Source of the DNA: Comamonadaceae bacterium
GTDB lineage: Bacteria; Pseudomonadota; Gammaproteobacteria; Burkholderiales; Burkholderiaceae_C
Length of the DNA: 9,376 bases
Assembly (NCBI GenBank): GCA_947374485.1
Contig: CANCCF010000158.1
Span: 1-9,376, forward strand
Direction of reading: 5' to 3'
This document shows, one piece after another, positions 1 to 6,021 of this stretch (position 1 is the stretch's first letter; each line of letters begins with the position of its first letter). The translations under genes were made by a program, and so were the position numbers. The notes below the pieces were generated by a model. The model was not told the origin of the DNA, did no database searches, and saw only the letters and a program-made list of their open reading frames with translations.

Positions 1-4
1 GAAT

Positions 5-484
5 CTAGCGACTCAGTGGCTGTGAGCTTACCAGCCGCGTACCCGCCCACACGTCATGCCAAAACTGCCCTTGCGGCTGAAACCGGCTGAGCAGTGCCCA
101 CACTGCAATCCAACCCAGCACAATCACGGCCACCTCCGCACCACTGAGCCCAAAGGGCGCAACGGCCAGCAGTGGCGGCAAAAACCAGACCCAGCTCAGC
201 ACATAGCGCGCAAGTGCGCGGCGCTGGCTGATGGCTTTGCCGTTGCGGTCTACCACCCGGATGTTCCAGGTCTTCATCGCCAGGGTTTGGCCCCTGGCCC
301 AAAACCAGACAAAGTAAATGCCAAAGATGACAAACAGAAAGGCCTGCAGTGCATTGCGGTTGTCCATGGCATTTCGCGTCTGGCTCAGAGTGCCAAAAAG
401 ATAGCCCGAGATGAACACCACACCAAACAAAAGCAGGCCTTCGTATACCCAACACGCCATGCGGCGCCACAAACCCGGCGTCAT
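5..484 (-). CDS. RDD family membrane protein
   Basis: This 159-residue protein looks like a small integral inner-membrane protein of the RDD family, whose biochemical role is mostly unknown (some members are proposed transporters). Hydrophobic stretches at about residues 14-32, 47-63, 92-110 and 116-133 suggest four membrane helices. The N-terminal Arg7-Arg8 motif lies just before helix 1, but the Asp that helps name the family is Glu15 here. The conserved segments GQTLAMKTW (65-73) and HDVWAGTRLV (143-152) match the family pattern. The ATG shares one base with the TGA of the upstream DUF3106 gene (TGATG), which points to translational coupling and makes the start secure. It is the last gene seen in the sigma factor operon, and only four bases of the window lie beyond its TAG. 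The family call is firm; the function is open. Confidence 0.85.
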   Translation of the reverse strand: MTPGLWRRMACWVYEGLLLFGVVFISGYLFGTLSQTRNAMDNRNALQAFLFVIFGIYFVWFWARGQTLAMKTWNIRVVDRNGKAISQRRALARYVLSWVWFLPPLLAVAPFGLSGAEVAVIVLGWIAVWALLSRFQPQGQFWHDVWAGTRLVSSQPLSR

Positions 485-1164
485 CAGGGCTTTGCAGGCG
501 TTGTAACGACCGGTGGCACAGGCGTGCCAGGGGACAACTGAGGCAGCAGGGTATTGCGGTTGATGGGCCGTTGTGAGGCGGCCAGCGCGCGCTCTTGCTC
601 AGGCGTGTGGCGGGTTACCGGTACAGCCGTCAGTTTGTCAGGCGCAACCGGTTTGACAGCGATGGCAGCCCCCACGGGCTTGGTCTTGGCACCTTGGGCC
701 AGTTTGTCGCGTTCCTCCGGACTGAGAGCTTGGTAGGCCTCCCAGTTGGCAGCACGCTCGGATTTGCCAATTGCTTTGGACTGTGCGAAGTTCAAGCGTG
801 CAGCCTCGCGGTCCTTGGGAGGCAGCGCGGCCCATTCCACCATGCGGCTGTGCAACTTTCCCTGCTCCGCTTGGCCCAGGCTCGGGTAGGTTTCTGCCAA
901 GGCCAGCCATTTGCGCCTTTGCCCCTCACTCAGGCTGTTCCATGATTTTTCCAGGGGCGCCAAAGAGACCTTTTGCCTGCCGGTCAAGGTCTGCCAGTTG
1001 TCGACCAAGGGGTGGGCCGCTGCACCAGCAGGCGTGGCGACCGTTGCCAGTGTTTGGGCCACAGCACCAATGGAAAACGACAGTGCCAGCACGCCGCAGG
1101 CGCATACCAGCGCGGCACCCGTACCAGCGCGAGCCAATGTATTCAAACTATCCCGAAAACGCAT
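484..1164 (-). CDS. Exported DUF3106 domain protein
   Basis: This is a predicted exported protein of 226 residues with a DUF3106 region, a family of unknown function. I chose the ATG at 1164 (MRFRDSL...). The reading frame stays open to 1398, but that extension overlaps the DUF3619 gene and has no protein-like features. From this start the N-terminus is a signal peptide: basic residues, a hydrophobic core at about 17-33, and a likely cut after Ala-Val-Ala36. The DUF3106 part, roughly residues 50-160, is rich in Trp, Leu, Gln and Arg, with WQTL, W..L, RRKWL and RMVEWAAL segments typical of repeated short amphipathic helices. The C-terminus is Pro/Thr/Val-rich and low in complexity. The gene starts 38 nt after DUF3619 and its stop overlaps the RDD start. 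It probably acts in the periplasm, perhaps as a sensor or stress protein of the operon; that role is inference. Confidence 0.8.
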   Translation of the reverse strand: MRFRDSLNTLARAGTGAALVCACGVLALSFSIGAVAQTLATVATPAGAAAHPLVDNWQTLTGRQKVSLAPLEKSWNSLSEGQRRKWLALAETYPSLGQAEQGKLHSRMVEWAALPPKDREAARLNFAQSKAIGKSERAANWEAYQALSPEERDKLAQGAKTKPVGAAIAVKPVAPDKLTAVPVTRHTPEQERALAASQRPINRNTLLPQLSPGTPVPPVVTTPAKP

Positions 1165-1202
1165 GAAGTGCCGCTTGCTAAAAATGAGACCATCAGCACT
1201 GC

Positions 1203-1634
1203 TTATTGGTTCTGGGTGACGCGCAGATACTGCGCAAAGCCTGGGTCGGTAAACGCGGCAGGCGGCAAGTCGTCGGTGAGCAATTCTGCGTCCACCTCGG
1301 CCAGTTCCCGCGCACGTCCGTCGTCTTGCAACACAGCAATCGAAACCAACCCGGCCACCAAAGCCAATAAAGGCAGCAAGGATGCAATTCGATTCCACCA
1401 GCCACCATCCTGTGCGCCGAATTGGAGCGCCGCCTCACCGCCTGACACGCTGACCGCATGGGCGATTTTCACACTGGCGATTTTGCGTTTGGCAACAGCT
1501 TGGGTGCGGGCAACCTTGAGCCGTTCGCTGATGTCATGCGACAGGTCATCGGAGCCTTCGGAAAGGCGCCGTGCTACCGCCCGACCCAAGGCATCGGCGC
1601 GGGACCCATATAGGTTGCTTTCTGGCGTGTTCAT
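1203..1634 (-). CDS. DUF3619 family single-pass membrane protein, possible anti-sigma factor
   Basis: This 143-residue protein matches the pattern of the betaproteobacterial DUF3619 family (unknown function). The N-terminal half is charged and predicted cytoplasmic, with an Arg-rich helix at about 18-52 (GRAVARRLSEG, DISERLKVAR). A single hydrophobic helix follows at about 84-102 (ASLLPLLALVAGLVSIAVL), then an acidic tail of about 40 residues ending in DPGFAQYL, expected to lie outside. The ATG overlaps the TGA of the sigma factor gene by four bases (ATGA), so the two are likely made together. A cytoplasmic domain, one membrane helix and a short outer tail encoded next to an ECF-type sigma gene is the layout of anti-sigma factors such as RseA. 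I see no zinc-binding HxxxCxxC motif, so it is not a ZAS-type anti-sigma factor. The anti-sigma role is inferred from layout and position only. Confidence 0.8.
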   Translation of the reverse strand: MNTPESNLYGSRADALGRAVARRLSEGSDDLSHDISERLKVARTQAVAKRKIASVKIAHAVSVSGGEAALQFGAQDGGWWNRIASLLPLLALVAGLVSIAVLQDDGRARELAEVDAELLTDDLPPAAFTDPGFAQYLRVTQNQ

Positions 1635-2197
1635 AATCGGATTCCCTTTGCCCTCAATGCCTTGCTGAGCGCGGCGACTGCCCTGGAGCAGTGTGTTTTA
1701 ACGCTGCCTTGTGAGCAGCCCATTGCCGCAGCAGTTTCTGCCACGTCCATCTCTTCCCAGTAACGCATGAGAAAGGCTTCCCGTTGACGGCCCGGCAGTT
1801 GCTGAATCTCGGCCTCGATGCCACGCAATGTCTGTGCCCGGTCGGTGATGATCTCGGCACTTTCACCCAGGTCAGAGCCGGAGGACGCATCCAGCGCTTC
1901 CAGCAGATTGAAGTCGTCGTCTTCGTTGGCCGACTCAAAATCACTCATGTTCGAAAACAGGGCGTTCTGCACCTTTTGGCGTCGGAACCAGTCCAGCGTG
2001 CAATTCGACAGAATTCGCTGGAACAGCATAGGCAATTCTTCTATGGGTTTGTGGCCATAGTGCTCGGACAATTTCATCATGCTGTCCTGCACGATGTCCA
2101 GCGCCGACTCTTCGTTACGGACGTGGTAAACCGAACGTTTGAAAGCGCGCTTCTCTACGCTTTTCAGAAATTCTGTGAGTTCGGATTCAGAAGCCAA
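1631..2197 (-). CDS. ECF-type RNA polymerase sigma factor
   Basis: This is a sigma-70 family factor with only regions 2 and 4, so ECF-like. From the TTG at 2197 (read as Met, then ASESELTEFLKSVEKR) it has 188 residues. Region 2 includes ALDIVQDSMMKLSEHY (core binding) and PMLFQRILSNCTLDWFRRQK (-10 recognition). A long acidic linker (ESANEDDD...) follows. Region 4 runs from LPGRQREAFLMRYWEE through a helix-turn-helix, VAETAAAMGCSQGSVKTHCSRA. The frame is open to a TTG at 2314, but the extra 39 residues look non-conserved and no ATG or GTG lies between. Homologues as I recall them begin at the ASESEL-like segment, so 2197 is preferred; neither start has a strong Shine-Dalgarno sequence. It heads the minus-strand operon and its stop overlaps the DUF3619 start. 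The regulon cannot be told from this window. Confidence 0.88.
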   Translation of the reverse strand: MASESELTEFLKSVEKRAFKRSVYHVRNEESALDIVQDSMMKLSEHYGHKPIEELPMLFQRILSNCTLDWFRRQKVQNALFSNMSDFESANEDDDFNLLEALDASSGSDLGESAEIITDRAQTLRGIEAEIQQLPGRQREAFLMRYWEEMDVAETAAAMGCSQGSVKTHCSRAVAALSKALRAKGIRL

Positions 2198-2441
2198 GAC
2201 AGAGACGCCCGCTGGAAAAAGGGCGATTATCTCATTCGTGGTGCGGAAAATTTGCCAGTCGCCGTGAAATTCACCCGGACGGTGCCATAATCCTCGCTGC
2301 TCATCAAAAGGCAAACGGGTCCCGGTCCGGCGCGTTATTCACTGCGCCCATGTCCTGGTCCTTAAGTCCTGACGCGACGCCACAAGTGTTTGCGAAGGGG
2401 CACCCAAGGTTTTTCGTTAGAGAAATTCACAAAGGTTCATC
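2198..2441. other. Divergent control region between the sigma factor operon and ilvB
   Basis: These 244 nt separate the preferred sigma factor start from the ilvB ATG and must hold the controls of both divergent units. I see no attenuator-style leader peptide with runs of Ile, Val or Leu codons ahead of ilvB; the ATG at 2350 opens a frame that runs into ilvB out of frame. A weak 5-bp hairpin, GGCGC (2329-2333) with GCGCC (2344-2348), is the only compact dyad I noted. GGTCC occurs three times between about 2319 and 2361, with no clear meaning. If the sigma start were the TTG at 2314, the region would shrink to about 127 nt. Confidence 0.6.
2264..2291 (+). promoter_or_regulatory. Possible sigma-70 promoter for ilvB-ilvH-ilvC
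   Basis: GTGAAA (2264-2269), a 16-nt spacer and CATAAT (2286-2291) match the housekeeping consensus at 4 of 6 and 5 of 6 positions. Transcription would start near 2298 and leave a leader of about 140 nt before ilvB. The match was found by eye and other weak candidates exist. Confidence 0.3.
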
Positions 2442-4223
2442 ATGGAAATATCCAAAGCTGAAATCGCTTCAGCGGCTACTGCCGCACAAAAATCCGTTCA
2501 GGCAGTGGAACTTCGCGGAGCGGAGATTCTGGTCAAGGCCTTGCAGGCCGAGAACGTCCAATACGTCTGGGGTTACCCTGGCGGCGCCGTCCTGCATATT
2601 TACGACGCCTTCTTCAAACAAGACACCATTCAGCACGTGCTGGTGCGCCACGAACAGGCCGCCGTGCATGCGGCCGATGGCTATGCCCGCGCCACTGGTG
2701 ATGTGGGTGTGGCCCTGGTCACCTCGGGCCCCGGCGTCACCAATGCGGTCACCGGCATTGCTACGGCCTACATGGACAGCATTCCGATGGTCATCATCAG
2801 CGGCCAGGTACCCACCCATGCGATTGGCATGGACGCGTTCCAGGAATGCGACGCCGTCGGCATCACCCGCCCCATCGTCAAACACAACTTTCTGGTGAAA
2901 GACGCCAAGGACCTGGCTGACACGCTGAAGAAAGCCTTTCATATCGCCCGCAGCGGCCGCCCGGGCCCTGTGCTGGTGGACATCCCCAAGGACGTGTCCT
3001 ACAAGAAAGTGCCCTACGCCGGTTACCCCAGCAGCGTGGAAATGCGCTCGTACAACCCGGTGCGCAAAGGCCACGGCGGGCAAATCCGCAAGGCATTGCA
3101 ACTGCTGCTGACGGCCAAGCGCCCCTACATCTACACCGGTGGCGGCGTGCTCTTGAGCAATGCCTCGGCCGAACTGCGCACCCTGGTGGACATGCTGGGT
3201 TACCCCTGCACCAATACCCTGATGGGCCTGGGTGCTTACCCGGCCAGTGACCGCAAATTTTTGGGCATGCTGGGCATGCACGGCACGGTGGAAGCCAACA
3301 ACGCCATGCAGAACTGCGACGTGCTGCTGGCCGTGGGCGCGCGCTTTGATGACCGCGTGATTGGCAACCCCAAGCACTTTGCGCAAAACGAACGCAAGAT
3401 CATCCACATTGACATTGATCCTTCGAGCATCTCCAAGCGCGTGAAGGTCGACATCCCGATCGTCGGCGACGTGAAAGACGTGCTGAGCGAAATGATCGCC
3501 ATGATCAAGGAAAGCACGACCCGCCCCGATGCTGACGCACTGGGTTCCTGGTGGGACACCATCGAAGGCTGGCGCAAGAAAGACTGCCTGAAGTACGACC
3601 ACGGCAAGGGTGATGTCATCAAGCCCCAGTTTGTCGTGGAAACGCTGTGGAACATGACCAAGGATGCTGACACCTACATCACCTCCGATGTGGGCCAGCA
3701 CCAGATGTGGGCCGCGCAGTACTACCGCTTCGACGAGCCACGCCGCTGGATCAACTCGGGCGGTCTGGGCACCATGGGCGTGGGCATTCCCTACGCCATG
3801 GGCATCAAGCTGGCCAAGCCCGACAGCGAGGTGTTCTGCATCACTGGCGAAGGCTCGGTGCAAATGTGCATCCAGGAGCTCTCCACCTGTCTGCAGTACA
3901 ACACGCCGATCAAAATCTGTTCGCTCAACAACCGCTACCTGGGCATGGTGCGGCAGTGGCAGCAGTTGGAATACGAAGGCCGCTACAGCCACAGCTACAT
4001 GGACGCGCTGCCAGACTTCGTGAAGCTGGCCGAGGCTTATGGCCATGTGGGCATGCTGATCGAGCGCCCCGAAGACGTGGAGCCCGCCCTGCGCGAAGCC
4101 CGCCGCCTGAAGGACCGCACCGTGTTCATGGACTTCCGCACCGACCCCACCGAGAACGTGTTCCCGATGGTCAAGGCCGGTATGGGCATCACTGAAATGC
4201 TGCTCGGTTCGGAAGATCTGTAA
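2442..4223 (+). CDS. ilvB: Acetolactate synthase (AHAS) large catalytic subunit
   Basis: This ThDP-, Mg2+- and FAD-dependent enzyme joins two pyruvates into 2-acetolactate (valine and leucine route), or pyruvate and 2-ketobutyrate into acetohydroxybutyrate (isoleucine route). The protein has 593 residues, a normal length. Near the N-terminus are GYPGGAV (44-50) and the catalytic Glu71 in RHEQAAVHAADGYAR. The central FAD-binding domain includes the GARFDDRV segment. The C-terminal ThDP domain has the diphosphate motif at 469-497, ending in LNNRYLGMVRQWQ. That motif reads Gly-Glu-Gly-Ser (469-472) instead of the usual Gly-Asp-Gly-Ser. The ending VFPMVKAGMGITEML is typical. The first 22 or so residues are an extra Ala-rich lead. 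AAAGG (2431-2435) lies just ahead of the ATG. ilvH follows after 98 nt and ilvC after that, so holoenzyme and next step are encoded together. E. coli IlvI is the closest named relative, so ilvI is an equally usable symbol. Confidence 0.96.
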   Translation: MEISKAEIASAATAAQKSVQAVELRGAEILVKALQAENVQYVWGYPGGAVLHIYDAFFKQDTIQHVLVRHEQAAVHAADGYARATGDVGVALVTSGPGVTNAVTGIATAYMDSIPMVIISGQVPTHAIGMDAFQECDAVGITRPIVKHNFLVKDAKDLADTLKKAFHIARSGRPGPVLVDIPKDVSYKKVPYAGYPSSVEMRSYNPVRKGHGGQIRKALQLLLTAKRPYIYTGGGVLLSNASAELRTLVDMLGYPCTNTLMGLGAYPASDRKFLGMLGMHGTVEANNAMQNCDVLLAVGARFDDRVIGNPKHFAQNERKIIHIDIDPSSISKRVKVDIPIVGDVKDVLSEMIAMIKESTTRPDADALGSWWDTIEGWRKKDCLKYDHGKGDVIKPQFVVETLWNMTKDADTYITSDVGQHQMWAAQYYRFDEPRRWINSGGLGTMGVGIPYAMGIKLAKPDSEVFCITGEGSVQMCIQELSTCLQYNTPIKICSLNNRYLGMVRQWQQLEYEGRYSHSYMDALPDFVKLAEAYGHVGMLIERPEDVEPALREARRLKDRTVFMDFRTDPTENVFPMVKAGMGITEMLLGSEDL

Positions 4224-4226
4224 GCG

Positions 4227-4312
4227 CTTTTTTCAACCTACTTTATTGACGAATCTATTGGCCACCAGGTCCGTTGCTTACCGGCGCGGATGAGGGCGGT
4301 TGAAAAGAGGAG
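4227..4312 (+). promoter_or_regulatory. Candidate structured leader RNA upstream of ilvH
   Basis: In the gap between ilvB and ilvH, CTTTTTTCAACC (4227-4238) can pair with GGTTGAAAAGAG (4298-4309). This makes 12 consecutive base pairs with one G-U, nine of them unbroken Watson-Crick. The enclosed 59 nt can form an interrupted hairpin: GCC/GGC (4261-4263 with 4295-4297), isolated pairs, then GTCCG/CGGAT (4269-4273 with 4287-4291) around a 13-nt loop. Its 3' strand runs directly into the long helix, so the two could stack. The helix covers the first bases of the ilvH Shine-Dalgarno AGAGGAG (4306-4312). No U-tract follows, so it is not an intrinsic terminator. I recall a published betaproteobacterial candidate RNA motif named ilvH located before this gene; whether this is a member is untested. 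Confidence 0.55.
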
Positions 4313-4321
4313 TTCATTCTT

Positions 4322-4813
4322 ATGAAACACATCATTGCAGTATTGCTGGAGAACGAGCCCGGTGCTCTCTCCCGCGTGGTCGGTCTGTTCTCGGCGCGCG
4401 GCTACAACATCGAGTCGCTCACCGTGGCGCCCACCGAAGACCCCAGCCTGTCGCGCATGACCATCCAGACCGCTGGTTCGGAAGACGTGATTGAGCAAAT
4501 CACCAAGCACTTGAACCGCCTGATCGAAGTGGTCAAGGTGGTGGACCTCACCGAAGGCGCCTACATCGAGCGCGAGCTTATGATGGTCAAGGTTCGCGCC
4601 GTGGGCAAAGAGCGTGAAGAAATGAAACGCATGGCCGACATTTTCCGTGGACGCATCATTGACGTCACGGAGAAGAGCTACACCATCGAACTCACGGGCG
4701 ACCAGTCCAAGAACGATGCGTTTCTGGACGCCATAGAGCGTTCAGCCATTCTGGAAACCGTGCGCACTGGCTCCAGCGGAGTCGGTCGCGGCGAGCGCAT
4801 TTTGCGCGTTTAA
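4322..4813 (+). CDS. ilvH: Acetolactate synthase small regulatory subunit
   Basis: This is the regulatory partner of the IlvB-type large subunit; it raises activity and gives feedback inhibition by valine. At 163 residues it equals E. coli IlvH in length. An N-terminal ACT domain (about 3-78) holds LLENEPGALSRV and GYNIESLTVAPTEDP. Asn11, Gly14 and Asn29, at the valine-site positions known from E. coli IlvH, are all kept, so valine sensitivity is expected. The C-terminal domain (about 80-163) includes ELMMVKV, FRGRIIDVT and the ending GVGRGERILRV. The ATG has a strong Shine-Dalgarno, AGAGGAG at 4306-4312, which overlaps the candidate RNA helix described for the gap. ilvC begins 22 nt after the stop. 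The call is firm; ilvN is a common alternative symbol. Confidence 0.96.
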   Translation: MKHIIAVLLENEPGALSRVVGLFSARGYNIESLTVAPTEDPSLSRMTIQTAGSEDVIEQITKHLNRLIEVVKVVDLTEGAYIERELMMVKVRAVGKEREEMKRMADIFRGRIIDVTEKSYTIELTGDQSKNDAFLDAIERSAILETVRTGSSGVGRGERILRV

Positions 4814-4835
4814 CTTTTTACAACGGAGAGATGAC

Positions 4836-5849
4836 ATGAAGGTTTTTTACGACAAGGACTGCGATCTGAGCCTCATCAAGGGCAAGACGGTTGCCATCAT
4901 TGGTTACGGCAGCCAGGGCCATGCCCACGCCCAGAACCTGAACGACAGCGGCGTGAAGGTGGTGGTCGGTCTGCGCAAGGGCGGTGCTTCCTGGGACAAG
5001 GTTGCCAAGGCCGGTTTGAACGTCGCTGAAGTCAACGAAGCAGTTGCCTCGGCCGATGTGGTCATGATTTTGTTGCCCGACGAAAACATCGCCGGCGTCT
5101 ACAAAGAGATCGAATCGTCCCTGAAGCAGGGCGCCTCCCTGGCCTTCGCCCACGGCTTCAACGTGCACTACAACCAGGTTGTGCCCCGCGCCGATCTGGA
5201 CGTGTGGATGGTCGCCCCCAAGGCCCCTGGCCACACCGTGCGCAACACCTACACCCAGGGCGGCGGCGTGCCCCACCTGGTGGCCGTGCACCAGGACAAG
5301 TCCGGCAAAGCCCGTGACCTGGCCCTGAGCTACGCCATGGCCAACGGTGGCGGCAAGGCCGGCATCATCGAGACCAACTTCAAGGAAGAGACCGAGACCG
5401 ATCTGTTCGGCGAGCAAGCCGTTCTGTGCGGCGGTGCGGTGGAACTGGTGAAGATGGGCTACGAGACCCTGGTAGAAGCCGGTTACGCGCCCGAAATGGC
5501 CTACTTCGAATGCCTGCACGAACTCAAATTGATCGTGGACCTGATCTATGAAGGCGGCATCGCCAACATGAACTACTCCATCTCCAACAACGCCGAGTAC
5601 GGCGAGTACGTCACCGGCCCCGAAGTCATCAACGCCCAGAGCCGCGAAGCCATGCGCAACGCACTGAAGCGCATCCAGACCGGTGAGTACGCCAAGATGT
5701 TCATTCTGGAAGGCCGCACCGGCTACCCCAGCATGACCGCCCGCCGCCGCCTGACCGCCGAGCACCAGATCGAAGTCGTGGGCGCCAAGCTGCGCGCCAT
5801 GATGCCCTGGATTGCCAAGAACAAGCTGGTTGACCAGACCCGCAACTAA
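4836..5849 (+). CDS. ilvC: Ketol-acid reductoisomerase (NADP+)
   Basis: IlvC converts 2-acetolactate, or acetohydroxybutyrate, to the dihydroxy acid by Mg2+-dependent alkyl migration and NADPH reduction. It is the second common step to valine, leucine and isoleucine. The 337-residue length marks the short class I enzyme. The Rossmann fold motif GYGSQGHAHAQN spans 23-34. The coenzyme loop has Arg47, Lys48 and Ser52 (LRKGGASW), consistent with NADPH preference. His106 and the metal-binding residues Asp189 and Glu193 (ETDLFGEQ) and Glu225 and Glu229 (YFECLHEL) are all present, as is the NYSISNNAEYG segment after them. The start is supported by GGAGAG at 4825-4830. It is the last gene of the ilv unit: the gene is followed 16 nt later by an intrinsic terminator. 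Nothing unusual is seen. Confidence 0.97.
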   Translation: MKVFYDKDCDLSLIKGKTVAIIGYGSQGHAHAQNLNDSGVKVVVGLRKGGASWDKVAKAGLNVAEVNEAVASADVVMILLPDENIAGVYKEIESSLKQGASLAFAHGFNVHYNQVVPRADLDVWMVAPKAPGHTVRNTYTQGGGVPHLVAVHQDKSGKARDLALSYAMANGGGKAGIIETNFKEETETDLFGEQAVLCGGAVELVKMGYETLVEAGYAPEMAYFECLHELKLIVDLIYEGGIANMNYSISNNAEYGEYVTGPEVINAQSREAMRNALKRIQTGEYAKMFILEGRTGYPSMTARRRLTAEHQIEVVGAKLRAMMPWIAKNKLVDQTRN

Positions 5850-5864
5850 GCACTGCGCTTAGCA

Positions 5865-5892
5865 AGAAAAGGCCACTTCGGTGGCCTTTTCT
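5865..5892 (+). terminator. Intrinsic terminator after ilvC
   Basis: AAGAAAAGGCCAC (from 5864) pairs with GTGGCCTTTTCT (5881-5892) in a 12-bp perfect stem (5865-5876 with 5881-5892), capped by a very stable C(UUCG)G tetraloop at 5877-5880. The TTTT of the 3' arm serves as the U-tract, and it is paired with an A-tract, so the hairpin could also act in the other direction. It separates the ilv unit from pssA-leuA. Confidence 0.9.
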
Positions 5893-6021
5893 CATGGCGC
5901 GGGAGAGGGGTGGTTGCAGGCCTGCGACAATCGACGGCTGGCATACACTCGGTGCCGGGTTTGTGGGTAGCCGTGCTACAGGCTTTATCTTTTGGATGTT
6001 GGACAAAGGTCAGGAATCAAT

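Noticed and set aside
1165..1398. N-terminal extension of the DUF3106 frame by 78 codons
   Set aside because: It overlaps the DUF3619 gene, is Arg/Cys-rich, and would place the clear signal peptide in the middle of the protein.
2350..2441. ATG-started frame ahead of ilvB as a possible leader peptide
   Set aside because: It has no branched-chain codon run, no stop before ilvB and no paired terminator structure, so it does not look like an attenuator.
2469..4046. A 525-codon open frame on the minus strand opposite ilvB
   Set aside because: It mirrors the codon bias of ilvB, its translation is rich in His, Val, Ala and Gly with no recognisable domain, and ilvB is certain.
4246..4274. TTGACG in the ilvB-ilvH gap as an internal promoter -35
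   Set aside because: At 17 nt spacing the sequence is GTCCGT, which does not resemble a -10 element.
4818..5765. A 315-codon open frame on the minus strand opposite ilvC
   Set aside because: It is a shadow of ilvC codon usage, with biased composition and no promoter or ribosome binding site noted.
5940..5955. TGGCATAC segment before pssA as a sigma-54 promoter
   Set aside because: The required GC at fixed spacing from the GG is missing.
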